The notes under the pieces: generated by a model
Databases searched by the model: none
What the model saw: only the letters and a program-made list of their open reading frames with translations
What the model was told of the DNA's origin: nothing
Shown: piece after piece, positions 26,970-35,493 of the stretch
How the letters are laid out: every line of letters starts with the position of its first letter
How positions within the stretch are numbered: position 1 is the first letter of the stretch
Assembly (NCBI RefSeq): GCF_902826555.1
Contig: NZ_CADEFI010000002.1
Location: 64,685 to 122,234 of the forward strand
DNA length: 57,550 nt
Source: an uncultured Hyphomicrobium sp.
GTDB taxonomy: Bacteria; Pseudomonadota; Alphaproteobacteria; Rhizobiales; Hyphomicrobiaceae
Direction of reading: 5' to 3'
Translations under genes and position numbers: made by a program

Positions 26970-28445
26970 TTAGAAAGGGATGGCTACGAACCGCGTGTCG
27001 CCCTTCGAGTCCTCGACCAGGAGCAGCACGCTCTTGCCGCCGGCTTTCTTGACCTTCTCGACGGCCGCCTCGATGTCCTTGATGTCGCGCACCGGCTCCT
27101 GCTGGGCTTCGGTGATGATGTCGCCGGGCCGGATATTTTTCGATGCGGCCTGGCTCGAGGGGTCGATCTCCGTCACGATGACGCCGTTGATTTTGGCGTC
27201 GAAACCATAGCGCGTTCTAAGCTCGTCCGTAAGCGGCACCAGTGCAAGGCCGAGCACGCTGGTCGACGACGGCGGCGGCGTCTCCTTCTTTTCGAGGTCG
27301 ATGGGACCGGCCTCGTCGCCTTCGTCGGGAAGCGTTCCGACCGCAACCGTGAGGCTCTTTTTCTGCCCCTGGCGCAGCACTTCCACGGCGACCGACTTGC
27401 CGATCGGGGCCTGCGCGACGAGCTTCGGCAGCCCGCGCATGGTCGTCACGTCCTTGCCGTCGAACTTGAGGATGACGTCGCCCGCTTCAACGCCGGCTTT
27501 GGCAGCAGGCGAATCCGGTGTCACGCCGGCAACCAGCGCACCCGTGCTCTCGGGCACGCCGAGGCTCTCGGCGATGTCGTCGCTGATCGACTGGATCTTG
27601 ACGCCGAGCCATCCGCGCTTCACTTGCCCGAACTCTTTGAGCTGCGAGATGACGGCCGTGACGGTATCCGCCGGCACCGCGAACCCGATGCCGATCGAGC
27701 CGCCGGTCGGCGAAATGATGGCCGTGTTCACGCCCACCACCTGGCCTTCCATGTTGAACAGCGGCCCGCCCGAGTTGCCTTTGTTGATGGCGGCATCCGT
27801 CTGCAGGAAGTCGTCGTAGGGCCCCGCGTTGATGTCGCGTTGCTTGGCGGAGATGATGCCGACCGTTACCGAGCCGCCAAGGCCGAACGGATTGCCGATG
27901 GCCATCACCCAGTCGCCGACCTTGAGATCGGCCGACGATCCGAAGCCGACCGAGACCAGCGGCTTCTTGGGCGTCACCTTGAGCAGCGCCAGATCCGTCT
28001 TGGTATCCCGCCCGAGCACCTTGTCGACCTTGAGCTTCGTGCCGTCGTGGAAATTGACGATGATCTCGTCCGCGCCGTCGATGACGTGATTGTTGGTGAC
28101 GACGAGGCCTTCCGTTCCGTCGATCACGAAGCCCGAGCCGAGGGAGGAGACTTTCCGGTCCGACGGCGGCGCGCGCCCGCCCCGCTTGTTGAAGAAGTCC
28201 TCGAAGAAGTCCTCGAACGGCGAGCCCTTGGGGACCTGCGGCAGAGGCACGCCCTCAGGCCCCTTGGCGATCTGGCTGGTCGAGATGTTGACCACCGCGT
28301 CGATGAGCTTCTCGGCGACGGGCGCCACCGATTGCGGTCCGTGCTGCTGCGCCGTCGCTCGGTCCGTGTCGATGAACGCGGTCAGGGCAAGCGCTGCAAA
28401 GGCGAGAGCCGGGATACGGCCGCATTGCCCAAGGGTCGTGATCAT
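26970..28445 (-). CDS. degP: Periplasmic Do/DegP-type serine protease
   Basis: 491 aa from the ATG at 28445, chosen for AAGGAG six bases upstream; longer in-frame starts lack a ribosome site. A signal peptide (MITTLGQCGRIPALAFAALA) is followed by the trypsin-like domain with VVTNNHVI (His), DLALLKV (Asp) and GNSGGPL (Ser). Two PDZ domains occupy the rest, with GVTPDSPAAKAG in the first. It degrades or refolds damaged envelope proteins. It is last in the order hflK-hflC-DUF2065-degP, a layout common in alphaproteobacteria. Confidence 0.95.
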   Translation of the reverse strand: MITTLGQCGRIPALAFAALALTAFIDTDRATAQQHGPQSVAPVAEKLIDAVVNISTSQIAKGPEGVPLPQVPKGSPFEDFFEDFFNKRGGRAPPSDRKVSSLGSGFVIDGTEGLVVTNNHVIDGADEIIVNFHDGTKLKVDKVLGRDTKTDLALLKVTPKKPLVSVGFGSSADLKVGDWVMAIGNPFGLGGSVTVGIISAKQRDINAGPYDDFLQTDAAINKGNSGGPLFNMEGQVVGVNTAIISPTGGSIGIGFAVPADTVTAVISQLKEFGQVKRGWLGVKIQSISDDIAESLGVPESTGALVAGVTPDSPAAKAGVEAGDVILKFDGKDVTTMRGLPKLVAQAPIGKSVAVEVLRQGQKKSLTVAVGTLPDEGDEAGPIDLEKKETPPPSSTSVLGLALVPLTDELRTRYGFDAKINGVIVTEIDPSSQAASKNIRPGDIITEAQQEPVRDIKDIEAAVEKVKKAGGKSVLLLVEDSKGDTRFVAIPF

Positions 28446-28647
28446 CAGGAGCTCCTTCTTCACCATCGAATGCCGTCTGGGCGCTTCCGGGAAGGTGGGA
28501 AATCGGGCCATGGCGGAGCCATGAACACAACCCCGTTCGACGGGAAGCACGGCAGAACGATCCGAGCTTGGCCCAAAGTGTGAGATCGCCAGTAGGCTGT
28601 CAACGTGTCCCCATGGCCCGGGGGCGGCAGACCCGCCGCCGCGATGT

Positions 28648-28833
28648 TCATCCCCGGATCATCCAGACGAGGATAGCGCCGAAAGCCACCGCCACCCAAC
28701 CGGCTTTACGCAGGCTGTCCTCCGGTGTCGCGGCGGCCGTCGCCAGAAGATGGCGGCCAAGCGTCGGCGAAAGGGCCCAGATCAGCCCTTCGATGACGAG
28801 CACCAGTCCAAAGGCGACGATGAGATCGCTCAT
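28648..28833 (-). CDS. DUF2065 small membrane protein
   Basis: 61 aa, two hydrophobic helices (about 4-20 and 44-58), matching DUF2065 (LVIEGLIWALSP, RKAGWVAVAFGAILVWMIRG). Its ATG overlaps the hflC stop by one base (TAATG), so it is translationally coupled to hflC. DUF2065 proteins commonly sit beside hflKC; a role with the HflKC-FtsH complex is inferred. Confidence 0.9.
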   Translation of the reverse strand: MSDLIVAFGLVLVIEGLIWALSPTLGRHLLATAAATPEDSLRKAGWVAVAFGAILVWMIRG

Positions 28834-29714
28834 TACGGCTTCGGGTGAACGGCTCCCGATGGGTCGGAGAAATACTTGAAGAAGTCGCTGTCGGGCGAGA
28901 TCACCAGGCGGGTGTCGCCGGGTTTCAGACCCTGCTCGTACGCCTGCATCGAGCGGTAGAAGGCGAAGAAGTCCGGATCCCGTCCGAAGGCGTCGGCGAA
29001 GATCTTGTTGCGCTCGGCTTCACCCTGGCCCCGAAGCTCCTCGCCCTTGCGCGTGGCCTCGGCCTTGATGACCGTCACCTCGCGGTCGGCGGTCGCCTTG
29101 ATGCGGTTGGCTTCGCCCGTGCCCTGAGCGCGGAACTCGGCCGCCTCGCGCTGGCGCTCGGCCCGCATGCGATCGAACACGCTCTTCTGGTTCTGCTCCG
29201 GCAGATCCGCGCGCTTGATGCGCACGTCGACGACCTCGAGGCCGAAGTCGCGTCCTTCCTCGTTCACGTTGGCGAGGATCTGTTTCATGAGCGCCTCGCG
29301 TTTGTCACGCACGACATCCTGGAAGGTGGAAGAGCCGAGCGCACGCCGCAGCGCCGATTCGACGATCGGACCGAGGCGCGAGCGCACGACGCTCTCCGAG
29401 CGCAGCGTCTGATAGAACTTCAACGGATCGACGATCTTGTAGCGCGCGAAGGCGTCCACGATCAGACGTTTCTGGTCGGAGGCCGTGACCTCCTGCGTCT
29501 GCGTGTCGATGTCGAGAATGCGCTTGTCGAAGATATCCACCGTCTCGACCAGCGGCAGTTTCCAGTTGAGCCCCGGTTGCGTCACGACGCGCTTCGGCTT
29601 GCCGAACTCGAGCACGAGCGCCTGCTCGTTCTGGTGGACGATGAAAGCCGATGCGTAGACGCCCGCCGCTGCGGCGCCAAGCACGATGACGAGGAAGGCG
29701 AGGAATGCACGCAT
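28833..29714 (-). CDS. hflC: FtsH modulator HflC
   Basis: 293 aa SPFH/band-7 protein with an N-terminal membrane anchor (about 4-22) and the periplasmic band-7 domain (QALVLEFGKPKRVVTQPGLNWKLP). With HflK it forms a large cage around the FtsH protease and restricts its access to substrates. The start lies one base after the hflK stop and the stop overlaps DUF2065. Confidence 0.96.
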   Translation of the reverse strand: MRAFLAFLVIVLGAAAAGVYASAFIVHQNEQALVLEFGKPKRVVTQPGLNWKLPLVETVDIFDKRILDIDTQTQEVTASDQKRLIVDAFARYKIVDPLKFYQTLRSESVVRSRLGPIVESALRRALGSSTFQDVVRDKREALMKQILANVNEEGRDFGLEVVDVRIKRADLPEQNQKSVFDRMRAERQREAAEFRAQGTGEANRIKATADREVTVIKAEATRKGEELRGQGEAERNKIFADAFGRDPDFFAFYRSMQAYEQGLKPGDTRLVISPDSDFFKYFSDPSGAVHPKP

Positions 29715-29715
29715 A

Positions 29716-30843
29716 TCAGTTGCCTCCGTCGTTAGGTTGCTGACGACGCTGTTGCAGCTGATCCAGCGGCAGATAGGGCACGACGCCCTGGCCGCTCTTG
29801 CCGTCGATGATGATCTTGTCGGTGTCGCCCAGCACGCGCTCCATGGTCTCGAGGAAGATGCGCTTGCGCGTCACCTCGGGCGCCTTCTTGTACTCGTCGT
29901 AGACTTTGAGGAAGCGTACCGTCTGGCCCTGGGCTTCCGCCACGGTTCCCTGCTTGAAACCTTCGGCCGCCTGCAGGATGCGCTCGGCTTCGCCGCGTGC
30001 TTCCGGCACCACCTTGTTGGCATACGCGAAGGCTTCGTTCTGGAGGCGCTCCTTGTCGGCACGCGCCGCCTGCACGTCGCGGAAGGCGTCGATCACGTCG
30101 CCCGGCGGGTCGACCTTCTGCAGCGTCACCTGGTCGATCTGGATACCGGCCTGATAGGTGTCGAGCGTCTTCTGGATGAGGTCGAGGACGGCCGCCTCGG
30201 TCTTCTGTCTGGCTTCCGTCAGGATGGGCTGGATGTTCGACTGCCCGACCACCTCGCGCATGGCGCTTTCCGCCACTTCCTTGACCGTGTTGTCGGGGTT
30301 CTGGATGTTGAAGAGATACTGCGCCGCATCCTTGATGCGCCAATAGACGACGAAGTCGATGTCGACCGTATTCTCGTCGCCGGTCAGCATCAGGCTCTCT
30401 TCCTTGACGTCCTGCACGCCCGACCCGCCGAAGCCGCGCTCGTAGCTCGCCGAGCGCATGCCGATCTCGATGATGTTCTGTCGGGTGACCTTTGGCTTGA
30501 CGACTTCCTCGATCGGGTAGGGAAGACGGAAATGAAGTCCTGGCGGCTCCTGGCGCACGAATTCGCCGAACCGCATGACGACGCCGAGCTCGTCGGGGTC
30601 GACGCGGAAGAAGAAGGCATACCAGGCGACGACTGCAGCCGCCGCAGCGGCAGCGAGGAACGCCAGCGGTCCGGGAACGCCGCCGCCGTGCATCACTTGC
30701 TTCATGCGATCCTGGCTACGCTTCAGCATCTCCTCGAGATCAGGCTGCTGGTTTCCGGGTCCCTGGCCCCACGGGCCGCCGCCTCCGCCGCCTTTCCAGC
30801 CGCCGCCGTTTCCGCCGCCGCCGCTCTGATTGCTCCAAGGCAT
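29716..30843 (-). CDS. hflK: FtsH modulator HflK
   Basis: 375 aa. A Gly-rich cytoplasmic N-terminus (about 1-35) precedes a membrane helix (about 58-76) and the band-7 domain starting RVDPDELGVVMRFGEF. The Gly-rich leader distinguishes HflK from HflC. First gene of hflK-hflC-DUF2065, transcribed away from folA with a 211-bp gap that may hold a promoter. Confidence 0.96.
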   Translation of the reverse strand: MPWSNQSGGGGNGGGWKGGGGGGPWGQGPGNQQPDLEEMLKRSQDRMKQVMHGGGVPGPLAFLAAAAAAAVVAWYAFFFRVDPDELGVVMRFGEFVRQEPPGLHFRLPYPIEEVVKPKVTRQNIIEIGMRSASYERGFGGSGVQDVKEESLMLTGDENTVDIDFVVYWRIKDAAQYLFNIQNPDNTVKEVAESAMREVVGQSNIQPILTEARQKTEAAVLDLIQKTLDTYQAGIQIDQVTLQKVDPPGDVIDAFRDVQAARADKERLQNEAFAYANKVVPEARGEAERILQAAEGFKQGTVAEAQGQTVRFLKVYDEYKKAPEVTRKRIFLETMERVLGDTDKIIIDGKSGQGVVPYLPLDQLQQRRQQPNDGGN

Positions 30844-31054
30844 ATGTTGCTAGCCCTTATTGATGAGGATGATGGTCGGGAGCCGCTGAAGGGAATGGCC
30901 CGGGCGGGCGCCCCGGCTCGCGTAAGTCCCGGATGGCAATTGCGCTTTGCTTATAGGGGAGGACCCCGGACGACGCAAACGCGCTCGACGGAGATTGGTT
31001 TGCGGGAGCCGCGAGTCAAGGCGGCGGGACGCCAATTCGCCCTGCAACTATCAG

Positions 31055-31558
31055 CTACTTACGATCGAGCACCCTTAAGGTGGCCGTTACGTCATCCTTT
31101 TCCGACTTGGGCACAGGGTGGCTTTCGGTTTCGACCCAGTCCGAGAGATCGACATCCGGAAACAGGGTGTCGCCGTCCGGGCTGGCATGAACCGTCGTCC
31201 AATAGAGGCGCTCGGCATGCGGAAGAGCGAGTTTGTAAACCTCCGCTCCGCCCATCACGATCACCTCGTCGGCCCCGCGGGTCAGCGCCAGCGTGCGTGC
31301 CAACGTCAGCGCGTCGGCGAACGAGTTGACGACGCTCACCCCATCCGCCTCGAAAAACGGATCCGTCGTCAGTACGATGTTGTCGCGCCCGTCGAGCGGG
31401 CCCTTGAGCGACTGAAAGGTCTTGCGCCCCATGATGATCGGCTTGCCCATGGAGAGGCGGCGGAACGTCTTGAGGTCCGCGGAGAGCTTCCACGGCAGCC
31501 GCCCGCCGGCGCCGATGACGCCGTTCTCGGCCACCGCAACGATGAGTGAGATGCGCAT
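31055..31558 (-). CDS. folA: Dihydrofolate reductase
   Basis: 167 aa, full length. MRISLIVAVAENGVIGAGGRLPWKLSADL is the standard start with the conserved LPW; GRKTFQSL and VIMGGAEVY follow. It reduces dihydrofolate with NADPH, recycling the product of ThyA, whose gene ends 3 bp upstream. Tetrahydrofolate also feeds FtfL in one-carbon assimilation. Confidence 0.97.
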   Translation of the reverse strand: MRISLIVAVAENGVIGAGGRLPWKLSADLKTFRRLSMGKPIIMGRKTFQSLKGPLDGRDNIVLTTDPFFEADGVSVVNSFADALTLARTLALTRGADEVIVMGGAEVYKLALPHAERLYWTTVHASPDGDTLFPDVDLSDWVETESHPVPKSEKDDVTATLRVLDRK

Positions 31559-31561
31559 GCG

Positions 31562-32380
31562 CTAAACCGCCACCGGCGCCGCGATGTGCGGATGTGGATC
31601 GTATCCCTCGAGCGCGAAGTCCTCGTACCGGAAGGCGAAGAGCGACTGCACATCCGGATTGATGGCAAGCGTCGGCAGCGCCCGCGGCGTGCGCGAAAGC
31701 TGTAGGTCCGCCTGCTCGAGATGGTTCACGTAGAGATGCGCGTCGCCGAACGTGTGCACGAACTCACCCGGCTTGAGCCCCGTCACCTGCGCCATCATCA
31801 ACGTGAGGAGCGCGTAGCTCGCGATGTTGAACGGCACGCCGAGAAACACGTCCGCCGAGCGCTGGTAGAGCTGGCACGAGAGCCGCCCGTTCGCGACATA
31901 GAACTGGAACAGGCAGTGGCACGGCGCGAGCGCCATGTCGGGGATGTCGGCCGGATTCCACGCCGAGACGATGATGCGCCGGCTATCGGGATTGGTCTTG
32001 AGCGTCTCGACCGCTTCACTGATCTGGTCGATCGTGCGCCCGTGTCCCGTCGAAGACGGGCCCCTATCGGGCGCTGCCCAGCTCCGCCACTGCTTGCCGT
32101 AGACCGGTCCCAGGCTGCCGTCCGGCCGTGCCCACTCGTCCCAGATGCGCACGCCGTTGGCCTGGAGATAGCCGACGTTGGTGTCGCCCGCGAGAAACCA
32201 GATCAGCTCGTGGATGATCGACTTCACGTGCAGCTTCTTGGTCGTCACCAGCGGGAAGCCATCGGCGAGGTCGAAGCGCATCTGATGGCCGAACACGGAA
32301 AGCGTGCCCGTGCCGGTCCGGTCGCTTTTGTGGACGCCCTCGTTGCGGACGCGGCGGAGAAGATCGAGATATTGCTGCAT
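31562..32380 (-). CDS. thyA: Thymidylate synthase ThyA
   Basis: 272 aa from the ATG at 32380 ([15 protein letters not shown]); a longer open frame upstream has no homology. The nucleophile Cys is in [12 protein letters not shown], and [16 protein letters not shown] and [14 protein letters not shown] are conserved. It methylates dUMP with methylene-THF. A short insert ([14 protein letters not shown]) after RSWAAP is family-variable. Translationally close to folA. Confidence 0.97.
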   Translation of the reverse strand: MQQYLDLLRRVRNEGVHKSDRTGTGTLSVFGHQMRFDLADGFPLVTTKKLHVKSIIHELIWFLAGDTNVGYLQANGVRIWDEWARPDGSLGPVYGKQWRSWAAPDRGPSSTGHGRTIDQISEAVETLKTNPDSRRIIVSAWNPADIPDMALAPCHCLFQFYVANGRLSCQLYQRSADVFLGVPFNIASYALLTLMMAQVTGLKPGEFVHTFGDAHLYVNHLEQADLQLSRTPRALPTLAINPDVQSLFAFRYEDFALEGYDPHPHIAAPVAV

Positions 32381-32424
32381 GGGATGAAGATAGCGATTCT
32401 TTCCGGCGAACCAACTCGCCACCG

Positions 32425-33192
32425 TTAACTGGCGGGCGCAAACAGGGAAATCACCGTCAGCGAGAAGGCGTTGACGACGGCGTGCGCCACCACCACAGCG
32501 CGCATCGACCCCGTTCGCAGCATGATCCAGCTCATGCCGAGCCCCGCGAGGAAGACGCTCACCAGACCCGGCCACGAGTAGCCGACGTGCAGAAGCGTCC
32601 ACAATCCCGACGACACGAGTGCCGCCGGCCAGTAGCCGAGCCGGCTCTTGGCGAGAGCGGAAAGCAGAAAGCCGCGAAAGGTGATCTCCTCCCACAGCGG
32701 CGCCAGCACCACTGCCGCGATGATGACGGCCCACCAGGTCGGGGATTGTAGGCCGTCGAGGATCCACCGCCCATCCGTGAAAAGCTCGATGCCGGCCAGA
32801 TGATAGAGCAGAAGCTCGACCGGCCCGATGAGCGCGATCAGCAACACGCCGTACCCGGCAGCCTCGATCCAGCCTGTCTGCGGAGGGAGAAGCCTGAGCG
32901 TTTCACCGCGCGCGCCCTTCCAGCCTGCAGCCGCCCATATGATGGCCAGCGAAAGGAGCTGCCCTGCGATCATCTGCAGGACCACGAACGGAGACGAGAG
33001 AGAGGGGATCCTGTCCGTCTGGATCGCCCCGTCGGCGCCGACCAGACCGTTGTTCTCAGCCAGCAAGCCGAGGAGCCCGACGAGCATGGGTGCCACGCTG
33101 GCGACCAGGACCACCGCGACGGCAGGCCACGGTCTCCAAGGCGTTTCCGGGCGATAGGCCGCGCGGGGAAGCTCCTCGAGCGTGGCTGACAT
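32425..33192 (-). CDS. CPBP-family intramembrane metalloprotease
   Basis: 255 aa from the ATG at 33192 with GAGGAAT upstream. About seven hydrophobic segments. The CPBP (CAAX/Abi) motifs are all present: EEITFRG (168-174), a His in [13 protein letters not shown] (His202) and HAVVN (237-241). These are the glutamate/histidine metal site of the family. Substrate unknown. It lies 44 bp upstream of thyA and runs in the same direction. Confidence 0.85.
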   Translation of the reverse strand: MSATLEELPRAAYRPETPWRPWPAVAVVLVASVAPMLVGLLGLLAENNGLVGADGAIQTDRIPSLSSPFVVLQMIAGQLLSLAIIWAAAGWKGARGETLRLLPPQTGWIEAAGYGVLLIALIGPVELLLYHLAGIELFTDGRWILDGLQSPTWWAVIIAAVVLAPLWEEITFRGFLLSALAKSRLGYWPAALVSSGLWTLLHVGYSWPGLVSVFLAGLGMSWIMLRTGSMRAVVVAHAVVNAFSLTVISLFAPAS

Positions 33193-33330
33193 GGCGTAAT
33201 TCCTCGAACGGTAATGGTTATCGGGCGTCCCGGGCAACGGCATCGATCGGTATCATCGATTGTCCCGGATTGCCCGCGGAAAGCCGGCGAGCCCAGGCAC
33301 TTTTAATTCAAATCCTCCCGGCATATATTT

Positions 33331-33704
33331 GGCCTGCCGGATTCGTCCGGCTATGGCGATAAACGCGACCGTAATAAGCCGTTCGGACCCGGGGGCAGTA
33401 CCCGGCGCCTCCACCACGAGCTCACGGGGCCCAGATTATGCGAGGCCTCCTGGGGCTCTGGCCACGGACCCTCTCCTCCGTGAGCTGGTGATGGGGGCGA
33501 ACTAGGATCGACGAGGGTGTAAAGGGTTTAGCTTTTGCCCGGCATGATACCACCGTCATCGGGTCATTCAGAATAGTTGCCAATGACAACTATGCTGAGG
33601 CTGCTCTCGCTGCGTAATGCGGCGCGAAAAGCCTAACTACTAAAGTCCTCGCTCCTAGCCGAGCAAGGCGCGGTTCGGGAGGCACCGGGCAACAGAAGCC
33701 TCCC
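33331..33704 (+). ncRNA. ssrA: Transfer-messenger RNA, circularly permuted two-piece form
   Basis: The acceptor piece comes first. Hairpin CCGGA (33337-33341)/TCCGG (33346-33350) lies near its 5' end. The T arm is CCGGG (33389-33393), loop GGCAGTA, CCCGG (33401-33405), then CGCCTCC, A and CCA ending at 33416. After a processed spacer, the coding piece begins GGGGGCG (33493), which pairs exactly with CGCCTCC. The tag frame starts at the GCC resume codon (33579) and ends TAA (33615-33617), reading ANDNYAEAALAA. A hairpin GGGAGGC/GCCTCCC (33677-33704) closes the region. Outer ends are approximate. TATATT at 33324-33329 is a plausible -10. Confidence 0.95.
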
Positions 33705-33758
33705 ACTCTTCATGCGTCGCTGGGGAGAGAGGCGCGATCGGGGACGAAGCGGCACGGC

Positions 33759-34466
33759 ATGACGGTTGAGTCGACGATCGACTACGAGGGACTTGCGCAA
33801 GAGGCGATGCGCGGAGTCGTACGCAAGGTGCTGGCCCGCACGGCAAAGTCGGGCCTGGCCGGCGATCACCATTTCTACATCTCCTTCGATACCGAGGCTC
33901 CGGGCGTCTCCCTTTCGCGGCGCTTGAAGGAGAAGTATCCGCAAGAGATGACCATCGTGCTCCAGCACCGGTTCTGGGACCTTGTCGTGAGCGAGGACCG
34001 TTTCGAGGTGAAGCTGACGTTCGATGGCATCCCCGAGCGGCTCGTGGTCCCGTTCGAGGCCATCAAGGTCTTTTTTGATCCCTCCGTCCGCTTCGGTCTT
34101 CAGTTCGAGGAGCCGGGCAGCGGTCCGGACACGCGCGCGCAGCCCGCGGGCCATACCTTTGAGAGCTTATCCGCTCGAGGCGCAGCGGCGCGTGGAACCC
34201 ACACCCGCAAGTCCTCACGCCGGAAGGCTCAGTCCTCCGGCGACAAGCCCGTGACAGCCGCAAGCGACGCGGCCCCGGCCGGTGCTGAACCTCAATCCGG
34301 AACGAACGACGAGGCGATATCCGCCGCGACCCCCCTCGTGGCCAATGCCGGAGCAAAACGCTCGGCGATGGCCGACGAGGAGGCGCCGAGTTCCAACGAC
34401 AAGGAGGCGCCCGCGAAATCAGGCGGCGCCGAGATCGTCAGTCTCGACAAGTTCCGCAAGAAGTAG
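33759..34466 (+). CDS. sspB: ClpXP adaptor SspB (alphaproteobacterial type)
   Basis: 235 aa. The folded domain (about 1-120; IDYEGLAQEAMRGVVRKVLA, HFYISFDTEAPGVSLSRRL, VVPFEAIKVFFDPSV) binds the ssrA tag. A long charged, disordered linker ends in EIVSLDKFRKK (225-235), the ClpX-binding tail. It hands ssrA-tagged proteins to ClpXP. It lies 54 bp after the tmRNA terminator-like hairpin, in the same direction, so tag source and tag reader are neighbours. Confidence 0.95.
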   Translation: MTVESTIDYEGLAQEAMRGVVRKVLARTAKSGLAGDHHFYISFDTEAPGVSLSRRLKEKYPQEMTIVLQHRFWDLVVSEDRFEVKLTFDGIPERLVVPFEAIKVFFDPSVRFGLQFEEPGSGPDTRAQPAGHTFESLSARGAAARGTHTRKSSRRKAQSSGDKPVTAASDAAPAGAEPQSGTNDEAISAATPLVANAGAKRSAMADEEAPSSNDKEAPAKSGGAEIVSLDKFRKK

Positions 34467-34497
34467 CGAGCCGCCGCCGCTGCTCGTTAGAGTCGCA

Positions 34498-34854
34498 TCA
34501 GCGCCGTCCTAGCGGATGCTCGAAGCGATCCTTGGTCCAGCGGCGGCTGTATTTCCGGTGCGGCCGATAATCGTCGTAATAGTAGCTTTGGCGATAGCGA
34601 TAGCGCGGATAGTCGTAATAGCCGTCGTCGTAATAGCCATAGCGCGGGTAGTACCCGTAGCTCGGCCCGATATAGATGCCGACGCCGCCCCATCTGCGAT
34701 GACGCACGTCCTGCACCTGGGTGGGTTGCCGGTCCGGCACCGCTGATTTCACCGTAGCGAGCGGCGCGGCGTTTGCCGGCGTCCCGGAGAGCGGAGCAGA
34801 AAGCGCGACGACCGCAGCGAGCAGCGAGGCGCTTAAAGATTTCGTAGTGCTCAT
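34498..34854 (-). CDS. Small secreted Tyr/Arg-rich protein
   Basis: 118 aa from the ATG at 34854 with AGGAG upstream. A signal peptide (about 1-29, ending PANAAP) is followed by a Tyr/Arg/Asp-rich stretch (YYPRYGYYDDGYYDYPRY) of low complexity. No family recognised, though similar Tyr-rich exported proteins are frequent in Hyphomicrobiales. It is divergent from the small secreted protein at 35116. Confidence 0.7.
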   Translation of the reverse strand: MSTTKSLSASLLAAVVALSAPLSGTPANAAPLATVKSAVPDRQPTQVQDVRHRRWGGVGIYIGPSYGYYPRYGYYDDGYYDYPRYRYRQSYYYDDYRPHRKYSRRWTKDRFEHPLGRR

Positions 34855-34952
34855 GATGGATCTCCTGCTTTCAAAGTATGTAGGTGCGGATCCCTGATAG
34901 TGAAGCGGCTTGCCCACGCTGAAGGTTCCGCCGCCGACCCGCGACGTACCTG

Positions 34953-34969
34953 CGAACGATGAACGTTCG
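34953..34969. promoter_or_regulatory. Inverted repeat between two divergent secreted-protein genes
   Basis: CGAACG (34953-34958) and CGTTCG (34964-34969) are perfect arms around five bases, with the 8-bp palindrome GAACGTTC inside (34961-34968). It lies about 100 bp from the minus-strand start and 147 bp from the plus-strand start, a good place for a shared operator. Confidence 0.4.
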
Positions 34970-35115
34970 TTCAGCTAGATGAACCGTAACTGACTGAAAT
35001 TTTTTACGTTTTCACGAACGGAAGTGCGCAGGCCCGTGCGTTCTTTCCTGTGCAAGCCCGAGACAGACGCTGCGCAGTCGCAGCGCCGGGCCCGAAACAG
35101 AGTGGAGACGAAAAG

Positions 35116-35424
35116 ATGAGCACCAAGATCAAGACCGCCCTTTTGACGGTTGCTGCCCTTGCGATGACGGCCGGCGTGTCGGTTGCTGCCCCGGCAAAGC
35201 ACTACAACCACAACGGCTACGGCAAGCCCGGCTACGGCAAGGTCGTGAAGAGGCACGGCGTGAGCCCGTTCGAGCGCGCGCAGATCGCACGCAGCGCCGC
35301 CGACCTCGCTGCACTGAAGCGCCGCGTGTGGCGTGATGGCAAGATCAGCTTCGCCGAGCGCATCCTGGTCAATCGCGCCGAGCGCCGCCATGCCATGCTG
35401 GTCGCCCGCAGCTACCGTTCGTAG
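35116..35424 (+). CDS. Small secreted basic protein
   Basis: 102 aa from the ATG at 35116, preceded by GGAGACG. The signal peptide (MSTKIKTALLTVAALAMTAGVSVAAP) is clear. The mature part is Lys/Arg/His-rich with a GYGKPGYGK repeat and a helical C-terminus (SPFERAQIARSAADLAALKRRV). No family recognised. It ends before a strong palindromic terminator shared with the convergent EAL gene. Confidence 0.75.
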   Translation: MSTKIKTALLTVAALAMTAGVSVAAPAKHYNHNGYGKPGYGKVVKRHGVSPFERAQIARSAADLAALKRRVWRDGKISFAERILVNRAERRHAMLVARSYRS

Positions 35425-35450
35425 GTAGGTAGCGATCAGGAGCGAGACGG

Positions 35451-35476
35451 AGGGCCGCGCATGCATGCGCGGCCCT
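35451..35476. terminator. Perfect 26-bp palindrome, likely bidirectional terminator
   Basis: The sequence from 35451 to 35476 is perfectly self-complementary (left half AGGGCCGCGCATG). It sits between the convergent stops at 35424 and 35494. GC-rich with only TTC to one side, it is likely a bidirectional transcription stop, but its symmetry would also suit a protein site. Confidence 0.65.
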
Positions 35477-35493
35477 TCACCGATGTTCTCAGC

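Noticed and set aside
32381-32767. A 129-codon upstream extension of thyA
   Set aside because: It overlaps the CPBP protease gene in another frame and has no thymidylate synthase homology; the ATG at 32380 gives the normal N-terminus.
33301-33325. A tRNA T-arm-like sequence (AATTCAAATCC)
   Set aside because: No matching acceptor, D or anticodon arms upstream and no CCA; it lies in the promoter region of the tmRNA gene.
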